A stretch of 64,000 nucleotides of DNA from an uncultured Aquimarina sp. (GTDB lineage Bacteria; Bacteroidota; Bacteroidia; Flavobacteriales; Flavobacteriaceae), in the NCBI RefSeq assembly GCF_947500065.1, contig NZ_CANMQT010000008.1, positions 62,001-126,000 on the forward strand, read 5' to 3'. The position numbers and the translations under genes are program-made. Below the pieces are notes generated by a model. It was not told the origin of the DNA and did not search any database. It saw only the letters and a program-made list of their open reading frames with translations. Below are positions 46,031-54,354 of this stretch, piece after piece. Numbering within the stretch: position 1 is the first letter of the stretch; every line of letters starts with the position of its first letter.

Positions 46031-49000
46031 ATGAGATCAATTTTTACTTTACTGTTTTTTAGTACTTTTTGTCTTTTTGGACAACATGCAGAACTTGTAA
46101 AAGACATTAATTCCAATTTAAATGGTTATGCTTATGTCGAATACATAACCGAATTCAATGGACACATATACTTTCGTGCTGATGATCAAACTCATGGAGA
46201 AGAGTTATGGGTAAGTGATGGTACAACAGCCGGAACGCGTCTTTTTGCAGATATTCGACCAGGACAAAATAGTTCGTCTCCTAGAGATTTTGCTGAGTTA
46301 AATGGTAAACTATATTTTTCTGCAAATGGAGAGAACATTGGTCGTGAATTATGGGTAACCGACGGAACACCAGAAGGCACACAACTAGTCAAGGATATTT
46401 GGCCTGGGAGCAATAGTGGAACTGCCATTTATATCACGGTATTTAATAATAAAATTTACTTTAGAGGCAGCGATGAAAACCATGGTAGCGAGCTATGGGT
46501 AAGTGATGGTACAGCTGCTGGCACCCATTTGGTAAAAGATATTACGAGTGGTACTAATAGTAGTTTTATAAGGGATTTAATGGTCTATAACAATAAAATG
46601 TACTTTGCAGCCGATGATGGAACACATGGGTACGAATTATGGGTAAGCGATGGAACCGAAGCAGGAACCCAGATGGTTAAGGATATATATGCAGGAACTA
46701 GAGGCTCAAATATTTCTCACGCTCAAGTATATAACGGAAAACTATATTTCAAGGCGGATGATGGTGTTCACGGCGAGGAATTATGGGAAACTGATGGGAC
46801 AGAAATGGGTACAAAACTTTTTATAGATATTAAACCAGGTGCATCTTTTTCTAGTTCTAGACCATCCTACTTACAGGTTTTCAACGGCAGTTTATATTTC
46901 TCAGCAGACAACGGTACTAACGGAAGTGAATTATTCAAAAGTGATGGAACACCCAGTGGTACGCAACTTGTGGTCGATATTCGTCCTGGATCAAACAGTG
47001 GTAGTCCAAGAGAACTTACTATCTATAATAACAAACTCTATTTTAATGCTGAAGATGGAATAAATGGTCGGGAATTATGGGAAAGTGACGGAACAGCGGT
47101 AGGAACAAAGTTGACTGCTGATATTAATCCTGGTTCTGACCGAAGTGAACCTAGAGACCTAGTTGTATTTAATAATCAACTATTCTTTGCTGCTGATGGA
47201 GAAAAAGGAAGTCAAGAACTTTTTGTTTCAGATGGTACCGAAGCGGGTACAAAACAAATAAGTTTTATCGATCAAAGTACCAGTAACAACTCTTTGAAAG
47301 ATATGATTGCCTATAACAATAAATTATTTTTTGCTGCTCGAGACGGAATCAACGGAACAGAATTATGGACCAGTGATGGAACCGAAACAGGAACTCAACT
47401 CTTAAAAGATATAAAAGTGGGATCAAATAGTTCTTCTTGCAGAAATTTAACGGTTTATAATAATAAAATATATTTTACCGCTGACGATGGCATCCATGGC
47501 GGCGAATTGTGGGAAACTGATGGTACAGAAGCTGGCACCAAATTGGCCGTAGATATTCTGGACGGTAGCACTAATGCCGATCCAGCCAATTTAATAGTGT
47601 TTCAAGATAACCTATATTTCAGCATTTATGATTTTGCTACTGGTGGCTCTCAGTTGTATAAAACTGATGGTACCAAAGCGGGTACCCAAAAAGTGGATGT
47701 ATTTAAATTAACTTCTGGAACAGCATCTATTAATGAAATTGTAGTCCTAAACGATAAACTGTATCTACAAGGGTACACGCCGGTAGATGGAAGTGAAATA
47801 TGGGAAACGGATGGTACTGATGCCGGTAGTAAACTCGCTTTTGAAACTGCTCCAGGTAATGCCAGTACATATCCACGAGAAATTACTGCATTTAATAGTA
47901 AGTTATATCATGTAGAATTTCATTCTGGATCTGGCTTGGAGTTATGGGCTTATGATCCTGCAACTGACACCAACGAATTAATAAAAGATATTTTTGCAGG
48001 ACCAAACAGCTCCCAGCCCAATAGTTTATATGTACATAACAACAAACTGTATTTTAGAGCTGAAGATGGAGTTCACGGAAATGAATTATGGGTAAGTGAT
48101 GGTACCGAAGTTGGCACGCAATTGGTGGCCGATATTAGACCAGGCATTAATGGTTCATTCCCTGGCTATTTCGAGACTTTAAATGATCACTTATATTTTA
48201 GAGCTAATGATGGGATCCATGCTGCTGAATTGTGGGAGACAGATGGTACAGAAGCAGGAACTCGTATGGCTGCGGATATTGACTCTCGTATAGGTTCAAG
48301 TTCTAATCCAGACTTTTTGACTGCTTTGAATAATCGATTGTACTTAAGGGCTAATGATGGTATTCATAGTGATGAATTGTATGTCTTTATTCCTTATGAT
48401 TGTAGTAGCTTACCTTCAAATAAATTATTCGTAAGCACTACGGGAACAGACTCAGCCAATGGAACTTCATGGAATGAAGCCACTACGCTAAAACAAGCCT
48501 TAAAAATTGCTCAAAGCTGCCCAACTGTAGAAGAAATTTGGGTGCAAGAAGGAGTGTATCTTCCTGGAAAAAGCAAAATTGACACATTTAAAATTCCAAG
48601 CAATATTAAACTATACGGAGGTTTTTCTGGAACAGAAACCAACCTATCCGAAAGAGATTGGGTGAACCATCAAACTATTTTAAGCGGTGATATTGGTCTT
48701 CCCAATGATAATAACGGAAATACGGAAACCATTATCAAGATTGAAAATAGCGAAAATATTACCTTAGATGGTTTTATCATCGAAGATGCCAATGCAGCTC
48801 TAGATTCAAATTCAACAAGAATATCTGATAACAGTGGGGGTGCCATTTTTGTTTCTAATGGGAATAATCTAACTGTTACAAACTGTATTTTTAGAAATAA
48901 TCAAGCTGAGTTAGGCGCCATTATTTTCTATGCCAATGGAGCAAGTATGGCTTCATTTACTAACTGCTTATTTTATGATAATACCGCTACAGTAACGGAT

Positions 49001-52000
49001 GCCATTTATGCATATAATCATGATCTAACATTTACTAATTGCACAATAGTCAACAATACTATACCGTCAGGATTTGGAGTTTTTGGAACTAATGATGGAA
49101 CTATTAGCTTAGAAAACACAATTGTAGAAGGTCCACATAATTCGACTATCCTCATTACGGGAACAGGAAGTCTAAACACAACGTATAGTTATTTAAAAGG
49201 AGAATATCCTACAGGTACTGGAAATATTGATGGGACAATCATTATAGATGTCTTATTTAAAGATGCTGCAAACAATGATTTCACATTACAAGGAGGCTCT
49301 GCTTTAGTTGATCAAGGTGATAATACTGCAAACAACACCTTAAAAGGCTTAGGTGGAAATTATCGAATTATCGATGGAGATATGGATATGACCAATACCA
49401 TCGATATCGGCGCTTATGAGTATTCAAGACTATCACAAACCATCACATTCAATCCTTTGGCAGAAGTAACCTATGGTGATGCTGATTTTGATTTAACCGC
49501 AACATGTGATTCCGGACTAGAGGTGTCATACAGTAGTTCTGATACTTCTGTGGTAACGGTTTCAGGAAACACGGTTACCATTGTAGGTGTAGGAACCACA
49601 ACCATTACTGCAAGTCAAGCTGGTAACACAGAATACCTACCCGCGTTGGATGTTACCCAATCTTTAAAAATAAATCCAAGAGTGATTACAGTTACTGCCG
49701 ATGAGAATCAAAGCAAAGTATTCGGAGAAGCCGAGCCAACCCTAACGTATTCTGTTACAACAGGAAGCTTGGTTGATGGAGATGTACTTAACGGAAATCT
49801 GGAAAGAACTACTGGAGAAAATGCAGGCTTCTACCCTATCAATCAAGGAACAGTTGCCAATGCTAATTATGATATCAACTTTGTAGCGAATGACTTCGAA
49901 ATCACAAAAGCAGACCAAATCATTACATTCAACAACTTAAGCGATGTAACATATGGTGATGCTGATTTTAACTTAAATGCTACTGTTGATTCTGGTCTAG
50001 CAATTGATTATACAAGTTCTGATACTTCTGTTGCTACTATCTTAGGGAACACAGTAACGATTTCAGGAATAGGAACAACAACAATTACTGCAAGTCAAGC
50101 TGGAAATGCGAACTACAATGCTGCGATTACTATTCCACAAACACTAACCGTAACTCCAAGAGCAATTACAATTACTGCGGATACAGGACAATCAAAAGTA
50201 TTCGGAAACACGGAGCCTGTTTTAACATACACAATTACTTCAGGAAGTTTAGTTGGAAGTGATGTACTGTCTGGAAACCTAACACGTAACACTGGAGAAG
50301 ATGTTGGATTCTATGAAATTCAACAAGGAACAGTAGCCAATGCGAATTATGATATTACATTTGTTACCAATGATTTTGAAATCACAAAAGCAGACCAAAT
50401 CATTACATTCAACAACTTAAGCGATGTAACTTATGGCGATGCAGATTTTAACTTAAATGCTACTGCTGATTCTGGTTTAGCAATTGATTATACAAGTTCT
50501 GATACTTCTGTTGCTACTATCTTAGGGAACACAGTAACGATTTCAGGAATAGGAACAACAACAATTACTGCAAGTCAAATTGGAAATACAAACTATAATA
50601 CAGCAGTTGATGTTACACAAACATTAACGGTGACGCCAAAAGCAATTACTATAACTGCAGATTCAGGGCAAGGTAAAGTGTTCGGAAGTGCAGATCCTGC
50701 TTTAACGTACTTTGTTTCTGCCGGAAGTTTGGTAGGAAGCGATGTACTTACCGGAAACATAACGAGAGAAGTAGGAGAAAATGTTGGATTGTATGCGATT
50801 CAACAAGGAACGCTAGCCAATACGAATTATGATATTACATTTGCAGCTAATGATTTTGAAATCACTAAAGCGGATCAAAACATCACATTCAATGCTTTGA
50901 CAGATGTTATCTACGGAGATGCTGATTTCAATCTAAATGCAACAACTTCTTCTGGATTAACAATTACATATAGTAGTTCTGATACCAATGTAGCTACTGT
51001 TTCAGGAAATATCGTAACGATTATTGGAGTTGGAACCACTTCGATTACTGCTAATCAGGCCGGAAACGAAAACTACAATGTAGCGACTTCTGTATCTCAA
51101 AGCTTACAGGTTATTCAAAGACCGATTACAGTCACTGCAGATGCTGGTCAAAGTAAAATATTTGGAACAGCAGATCCAATATTGACCCACACAATCACTA
51201 GCGGAAATCTGGTAGCGAGCGATGTACTAAACGGAAATCTGGAAAGAACTGCTGGAGAAGATGCCGGAACCTACCCTATTAACCAAGGAACATTGGATAA
51301 TATTAATTATGATATCACCTTTGTTGCTAATGATTTTGAAATCACTAAAGTGGATCAAAGCATCACATTCAATGCTTTGGCAGATGTTATCTATGGAGAT
51401 ACTGATTTCAATCTAAATGCAACTGCCTCTTCAGGATTAACAATTAGGTATAGTAGTTCTGATACCAATGTAGCGACTGTTTCTGGAAATACCATAACTA
51501 TTATCGGAGCAGGTACAACAAGCATCACTGCTATACAAGAAGGGAATGAAAACTATAATTTCGTTACTGTTAATCAAACTTTGACAGTACTTCCAAAAAC
51601 TATTACCGTAACAGCGGATACAGGCAAAAGTAAAGAGTATGGTACTGCAGATCCAGTATTTACCTATATCATTACTAACGGAAATCTAGTAGTGAGTGAT
51701 ATACTTACCGGAAACCTAGAAAGAGCCGCAGGAGAAGATGTAGGGATCTACCCTATTAATCAGGGAACATTGAATAATTCTAACTATAACATTACTTTTA
51801 AATCAGAGAATTTTGAGATCACCAAAGCAACTCAGGTAATTACTTTTAATGAATTGACGAATGTCAACTTTGGAAATCCTGCATTTGACCTAAACGCAAC
51901 TGCTTCTTCAGGATTACCAATTACCTATAGTAGTTCTAATACAAATGTAGTTACTGTTTCTGGAAATACAGTAACAATTGTTGGTGAAGGTTCTGTTGTT

Positions 52001-52327
52001 ATTTCGGCTCATCAACCAGGTAACGAAAACTATCTTTCTGCTAATTTTGTGACTAGGATTTTAACCGTACTTCCTGGAGAAATACAAGAGGAACTTGTAA
52101 AACTATATCCAAATCCCGTAGTAAATGAGATTCAGATTGCTGAAATTCCATCAAATAACCGATTATCCATTTACGATGCAAACGGAAGGCTGGTAAAACA
52201 AATAATTGACTATTCGAAAGATGAAACTATACATGTAGCTACTCTGCCATCTGGAGTTTATTTGATCAAAATAGTATTTTTAGATTATAGAGGAAAAACA
52301 ATTGTAAAGAGGTTTGTAAAACAATAA
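46031..52327 (+). CDS. Giant T9SS-exported repeat protein (ELWxSDGT propeller, beta-helix, MBG repeats)
   Basis: The protein has 2098 aa: a short signal peptide (ending CLFGQ), then about 16 repeats of ~47 aa with ELWVSDGTxAGT and NNKLYF motifs (~20-795), probably beta-propellers. Residues ~800-1135 are a right-handed beta-helix-like region (TLDGFIIEDANA, NLTVTNCIFRNNQ). About 1135-2015 alternate two repeat types: six ITFNxLxDVxYGDADFxL units and five MBG_2-type units (ITVTADxGQSKVFG ... NYDITF). A type A T9SS sorting domain closes the protein (LYPNPVVNEI ... GVYLIKI ... VKQ). Probably a long surface adhesin. It follows the first FecIR/receptor triplet and has its own ECF-type promoter. Confidence 0.87.
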   Translation: MRSIFTLLFFSTFCLFGQHAELVKDINSNLNGYAYVEYITEFNGHIYFRADDQTHGEELWVSDGTTAGTRLFADIRPGQNSSSPRDFAELNGKLYFSANGENIGRELWVTDGTPEGTQLVKDIWPGSNSGTAIYITVFNNKIYFRGSDENHGSELWVSDGTAAGTHLVKDITSGTNSSFIRDLMVYNNKMYFAADDGTHGYELWVSDGTEAGTQMVKDIYAGTRGSNISHAQVYNGKLYFKADDGVHGEELWETDGTEMGTKLFIDIKPGASFSSSRPSYLQVFNGSLYFSADNGTNGSELFKSDGTPSGTQLVVDIRPGSNSGSPRELTIYNNKLYFNAEDGINGRELWESDGTAVGTKLTADINPGSDRSEPRDLVVFNNQLFFAADGEKGSQELFVSDGTEAGTKQISFIDQSTSNNSLKDMIAYNNKLFFAARDGINGTELWTSDGTETGTQLLKDIKVGSNSSSCRNLTVYNNKIYFTADDGIHGGELWETDGTEAGTKLAVDILDGSTNADPANLIVFQDNLYFSIYDFATGGSQLYKTDGTKAGTQKVDVFKLTSGTASINEIVVLNDKLYLQGYTPVDGSEIWETDGTDAGSKLAFETAPGNASTYPREITAFNSKLYHVEFHSGSGLELWAYDPATDTNELIKDIFAGPNSSQPNSLYVHNNKLYFRAEDGVHGNELWVSDGTEVGTQLVADIRPGINGSFPGYFETLNDHLYFRANDGIHAAELWETDGTEAGTRMAADIDSRIGSSSNPDFLTALNNRLYLRANDGIHSDELYVFIPYDCSSLPSNKLFVSTTGTDSANGTSWNEATTLKQALKIAQSCPTVEEIWVQEGVYLPGKSKIDTFKIPSNIKLYGGFSGTETNLSERDWVNHQTILSGDIGLPNDNNGNTETIIKIENSENITLDGFIIEDANAALDSNSTRISDNSGGAIFVSNGNNLTVTNCIFRNNQAELGAIIFYANGASMASFTNCLFYDNTATVTDAIYAYNHDLTFTNCTIVNNTIPSGFGVFGTNDGTISLENTIVEGPHNSTILITGTGSLNTTYSYLKGEYPTGTGNIDGTIIIDVLFKDAANNDFTLQGGSALVDQGDNTANNTLKGLGGNYRIIDGDMDMTNTIDIGAYEYSRLSQTITFNPLAEVTYGDADFDLTATCDSGLEVSYSSSDTSVVTVSGNTVTIVGVGTTTITASQAGNTEYLPALDVTQSLKINPRVITVTADENQSKVFGEAEPTLTYSVTTGSLVDGDVLNGNLERTTGENAGFYPINQGTVANANYDINFVANDFEITKADQIITFNNLSDVTYGDADFNLNATVDSGLAIDYTSSDTSVATILGNTVTISGIGTTTITASQAGNANYNAAITIPQTLTVTPRAITITADTGQSKVFGNTEPVLTYTITSGSLVGSDVLSGNLTRNTGEDVGFYEIQQGTVANANYDITFVTNDFEITKADQIITFNNLSDVTYGDADFNLNATADSGLAIDYTSSDTSVATILGNTVTISGIGTTTITASQIGNTNYNTAVDVTQTLTVTPKAITITADSGQGKVFGSADPALTYFVSAGSLVGSDVLTGNITREVGENVGLYAIQQGTLANTNYDITFAANDFEITKADQNITFNALTDVIYGDADFNLNATTSSGLTITYSSSDTNVATVSGNIVTIIGVGTTSITANQAGNENYNVATSVSQSLQVIQRPITVTADAGQSKIFGTADPILTHTITSGNLVASDVLNGNLERTAGEDAGTYPINQGTLDNINYDITFVANDFEITKVDQSITFNALADVIYGDTDFNLNATASSGLTIRYSSSDTNVATVSGNTITIIGAGTTSITAIQEGNENYNFVTVNQTLTVLPKTITVTADTGKSKEYGTADPVFTYIITNGNLVVSDILTGNLERAAGEDVGIYPINQGTLNNSNYNITFKSENFEITKATQVITFNELTNVNFGNPAFDLNATASSGLPITYSSSNTNVVTVSGNTVTIVGEGSVVISAHQPGNENYLSANFVTRILTVLPGEIQEELVKLYPNPVVNEIQIAEIPSNNRLSIYDANGRLVKQIIDYSKDETIHVATLPSGVYLIKIVFLDYRGKTIVKRFVKQ
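49425..52065. repeat. Intragenic MBG-type repeat array, ~480-bp period
   Basis: Five near-regular double units plus a terminal half unit inside the 46031-52327 gene. Stretches around 49920-50110 and 50395-50585 are almost the same at DNA level, indicating recent duplication. Confidence 0.8.
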
Positions 52328-52423
52328 TTATCAGTTTTTTAAAAAAAACCGCAATAATTTATACTACGAACTTATGATTATAGCGCAGGAGGTTGCTAGA
52401 ATCCGCCCTAGGTCACTACAAGT

Positions 52424-52455
52424 AAAAAATCCATCGCAAATGTGGTGGATTTTTT
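52424..52455 (+). terminator. Terminator after the 2098-aa gene
   Basis: AAAAAATCCATC pairs with GGTGGATTTTTT (one G-U pair) around an 8-nt loop, ending in a T-run on the plus strand. Confidence 0.7.
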
Positions 52456-52496
52456 ATTTGCACATAACCCTAGAATTACTTTTCAATGTAATCATA

Positions 52497-52529
52497 AAAA
52501 ACCCTTGTATACATTATACAAGGGTTTTT
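52497..52529. terminator. Bidirectional terminator
   Basis: A perfect 15-bp stem (AAAAACCCTTGTATA and its complement) has a 3-nt loop, with A-run and T-run on either side. It sits between the plus-strand giant gene and the minus-strand relic at 52572. Confidence 0.8.
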
Positions 52530-52571
52530 GGATATCTAAAATAGATTTTTATTTAAAAACTCTATAGCAAT

Positions 52572-52697
52572 CTAGTTTTTAACAATTTTCACCGCTTTAC
52601 TTACATTATCCATTGTTACGTTTAGGAAATAAATCCCTCTTGCGTAATTAGGCAAATTTATGGTAACTTTTTCGGGTGCGATTGCAATGAATTTTAA
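52572..52697 (-). pseudogene. Relic of a type A T9SS sorting domain
   Basis: An open minus-strand frame of 41 codons with no start is bounded upstream by TAA at 52698-52700. It encodes APEKVTINLPNYARGIYFL ... SKAVKIVKN then stop. The pattern (I-LPNYARGIYFL-V, then KxVKIVKN at the very end) is that of T9SS type A C-termini such as those at 14738 and 46031. The rest of the gene is missing, so a secreted-protein gene was deleted here. Confidence 0.65.
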
Positions 52698-52770
52698 TTA
52701 TTAAAACCATTAATACTATAACATTCTATAGATTTATCAGTTTAAACACAAAAAAGCCCCTAAAATCTAT

Positions 52771-52794
52771 TAACATTGTAGTCGTCCAATGTTA
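52771..52794. promoter_or_regulatory. Inverted repeat upstream of the second sigma gene
   Basis: TAACATTG and CAATGTTA are separated by 8 nt, 68 bp before the sigma start. Could be an operator or a hairpin ending leftover transcripts. Confidence 0.35.
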
Positions 52795-52823
52795 AAAATA
52801 TAAACAAAATAAGTTTTACTTTT

Positions 52824-52853
52824 TTTGATATCTCTATAAAATAAATATCTTCG
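52824..52853 (+). promoter_or_regulatory. Possible housekeeping promoter for the second sigma gene
   Basis: TTTG (52824-52827), 18 nt, TATCTTCG (52846-52853): one mismatch to the Bacteroidota TTTG/TAnnTTTG consensus. It would give a very short leader before ATG 52862. Confidence 0.35.
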
Positions 52854-52861
52854 GAAAATAT

Positions 52862-53371
52862 ATGGAAAAGAAATCTGTTTGTGATGAAAAAAACTTTGAA
52901 TCAATCTTTGATGATTATTCAAAATCGTTGCGGAATCTTATCTACTATAAATGTGGTGATATTGATCTGGCAGAAGATATTATTCAAGATGCTTTCATCA
53001 AACTATGGCAAAATTGTAAAAAAGTATTTTTTCTAAAGGCTAAAGCCTACCTGTTTACTGTAGCGAACAACAATCTACTAAACCATATTGCTCATAAAAA
53101 AGTGGTACTTAAATATGAACAGAGACCGCATTCTGATCTCAATAATCAAGATCCCCAATTCATTATTGAAGAAAAAGAATTCATGTCTAAATTAAAAAAC
53201 GCAATAGACGAACTACCAGAAAAACAAAAAGAAACATTTTTATTATCGCGAATTGACAAGAAATCCTATAAAGAAATTGCAGAAATCACAGGGGTTTCGG
53301 TTAAGGCAATTGAAAAAAGAATACATTATGCCTTATTGAGTCTGCGAGAAAAATTAGGAGATATATTATAA
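52862..53371 (+). CDS. FecI-like ECF sigma factor (second triplet)
   Basis: The protein has 169 aa and is a paralogue of 41374-41895. Region 2 is YYKCGDIDLAEDIIQDAFIK; the region 4 HTH is KSYKEIAEITGVSVKAIEKR. The recognition helices of the two sigmas differ modestly (TNISVKAVERRMS versus TGVSVKAIEKRIH), and the promoters before their FecR genes have the same first box. Overlapping specificity is therefore likely. First gene of sigma-FecR-receptor. Confidence 0.92.
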   Translation: MEKKSVCDEKNFESIFDDYSKSLRNLIYYKCGDIDLAEDIIQDAFIKLWQNCKKVFFLKAKAYLFTVANNNLLNHIAHKKVVLKYEQRPHSDLNNQDPQFIIEEKEFMSKLKNAIDELPEKQKETFLLSRIDKKSYKEIAEITGVSVKAIEKRIHYALLSLREKLGDIL

Positions 53372-53378
53372 TTATTTG

Positions 53379-53406
53379 TAGGGTAATTTAGCACAAGACT
53401 GTTTTT
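53379..53406 (+). promoter_or_regulatory. Candidate ECF-sigma promoter for the second FecR/receptor pair
   Basis: TAGGGTAA (53379-53386), 12 nt, CTGTTTTT (53399-53406), starting 7 bp after the sigma gene's stop: the same position as 41902-41929 in the first triplet. Confidence 0.65.
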
Positions 53407-53445
53407 AAATAAAGAAGATATAAACAAAGAAGCAAAAAACAACGA

Positions 53446-54354
53446 ATGAAAAATCCATATTCAGATGATACTTTTTTAGCGAGATGGCTTAATGATGATC
53501 TAGATGCTAAGGAAAAAATAGAATTTGAAAAATCTCAGGATTATCAGAAATATGTAACTATTATTAACAAAATAGATACATTAGAATCTCCTATGTACAA
53601 TAAGGAGAGGGTTTTTAATGCTATCAAAAATGATATTCGTAAAAACAATAAACCTGCAATACGCATAATTCCAAAATGGAGTTACGGTATCGCAGCTACT
53701 TTAGTAGTGCTGTTAGGACTATACTTTTTCTTTGATAGCTCCACCACTTACACAACAAATTACGGAGAACAAATTACAGTAGAGTTATTAGATGGCTCTG
53801 AAGTAATCCTAAACTCTAAATCTATATTAAAATTCAAAAAATCCGACTGGAACACGAATAGAATAGTCACTTTAGATGGAGAAGCCTTTTTTAAAGTAAA
53901 AAAAGGTTCTGATTTTATTGTAGAAACAACATCCGGAAAGGTAAAAGTAATTGGAACACAATTTAATGTAAATACTCAAAAAGATTTTTTCGAAGTAATC
54001 TGCCATGAAGGTAAAGTAAAAGCTATTGGTAATACTAATGAAGCTATTCTTACTAAAGGAAAAGCATTCAGAATCACCAATAACGTCGTTGAAAACTGGG
54101 ATACAGAAACAACAAAACCAAGCTGGTTATCTGGAGAAACGACATTCACGAACACTCCGTTAAGACAAGTAATTCGTTCTCTAGAGAATCAGTTCAATAT
54201 TACCTTTAACAAGGAAAAAATTGATCAAAATCAACGTTTTACTGGTAGCTATAATCATAACAATATTGAATTAGCTTTAAAAACAATCTTTGTTCCTATG
54301 GAAATTTCATATACTTTTAACAACGAAAACAACATAGTTCTCGTTAAAGAATAA
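53446..54354 (+). CDS. FecR-like anti-sigma protein (second triplet)
   Basis: The protein has 302 aa: cytoplasmic anti-sigma N-terminus (TFLARWLNDDLDAKEKIEF), one membrane span at ~75-93, FecR domain (VELLDGSEVILNSKSIL, VKVIGTQFNVN), C-terminal DUF4974-type segment (LRQVIRSLENQFNITF). Its stop is directly followed by the receptor start with no gap, so translation is probably coupled. Confidence 0.92.
   Translation: MKNPYSDDTFLARWLNDDLDAKEKIEFEKSQDYQKYVTIINKIDTLESPMYNKERVFNAIKNDIRKNNKPAIRIIPKWSYGIAATLVVLLGLYFFFDSSTTYTTNYGEQITVELLDGSEVILNSKSILKFKKSDWNTNRIVTLDGEAFFKVKKGSDFIVETTSGKVKVIGTQFNVNTQKDFFEVICHEGKVKAIGNTNEAILTKGKAFRITNNVVENWDTETTKPSWLSGETTFTNTPLRQVIRSLENQFNITFNKEKIDQNQRFTGSYNHNNIELALKTIFVPMEISYTFNNENNIVLVKE

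Larger units (their letters stand above)
52328..52861. other. 534-bp region with terminators and a T9SS-protein relic
   Basis: It contains two hairpin terminators (52424-52455, 52497-52529), the relic of a T9SS sorting domain (52572-52697, minus), an inverted repeat (52771-52794) and a candidate sigma-A-type promoter for the second sigma gene. No intact gene is seen. Confidence 0.65.

Noticed and set aside
52382..52420. Stretch resembling the 3' end of a tRNA (GGTTGCTAGAATCC..., then GGTCACTACA) just before a terminator
   Set aside because: No complete cloverleaf, anticodon arm or acceptor pairing can be formed; at most a degraded tRNA fragment or chance.
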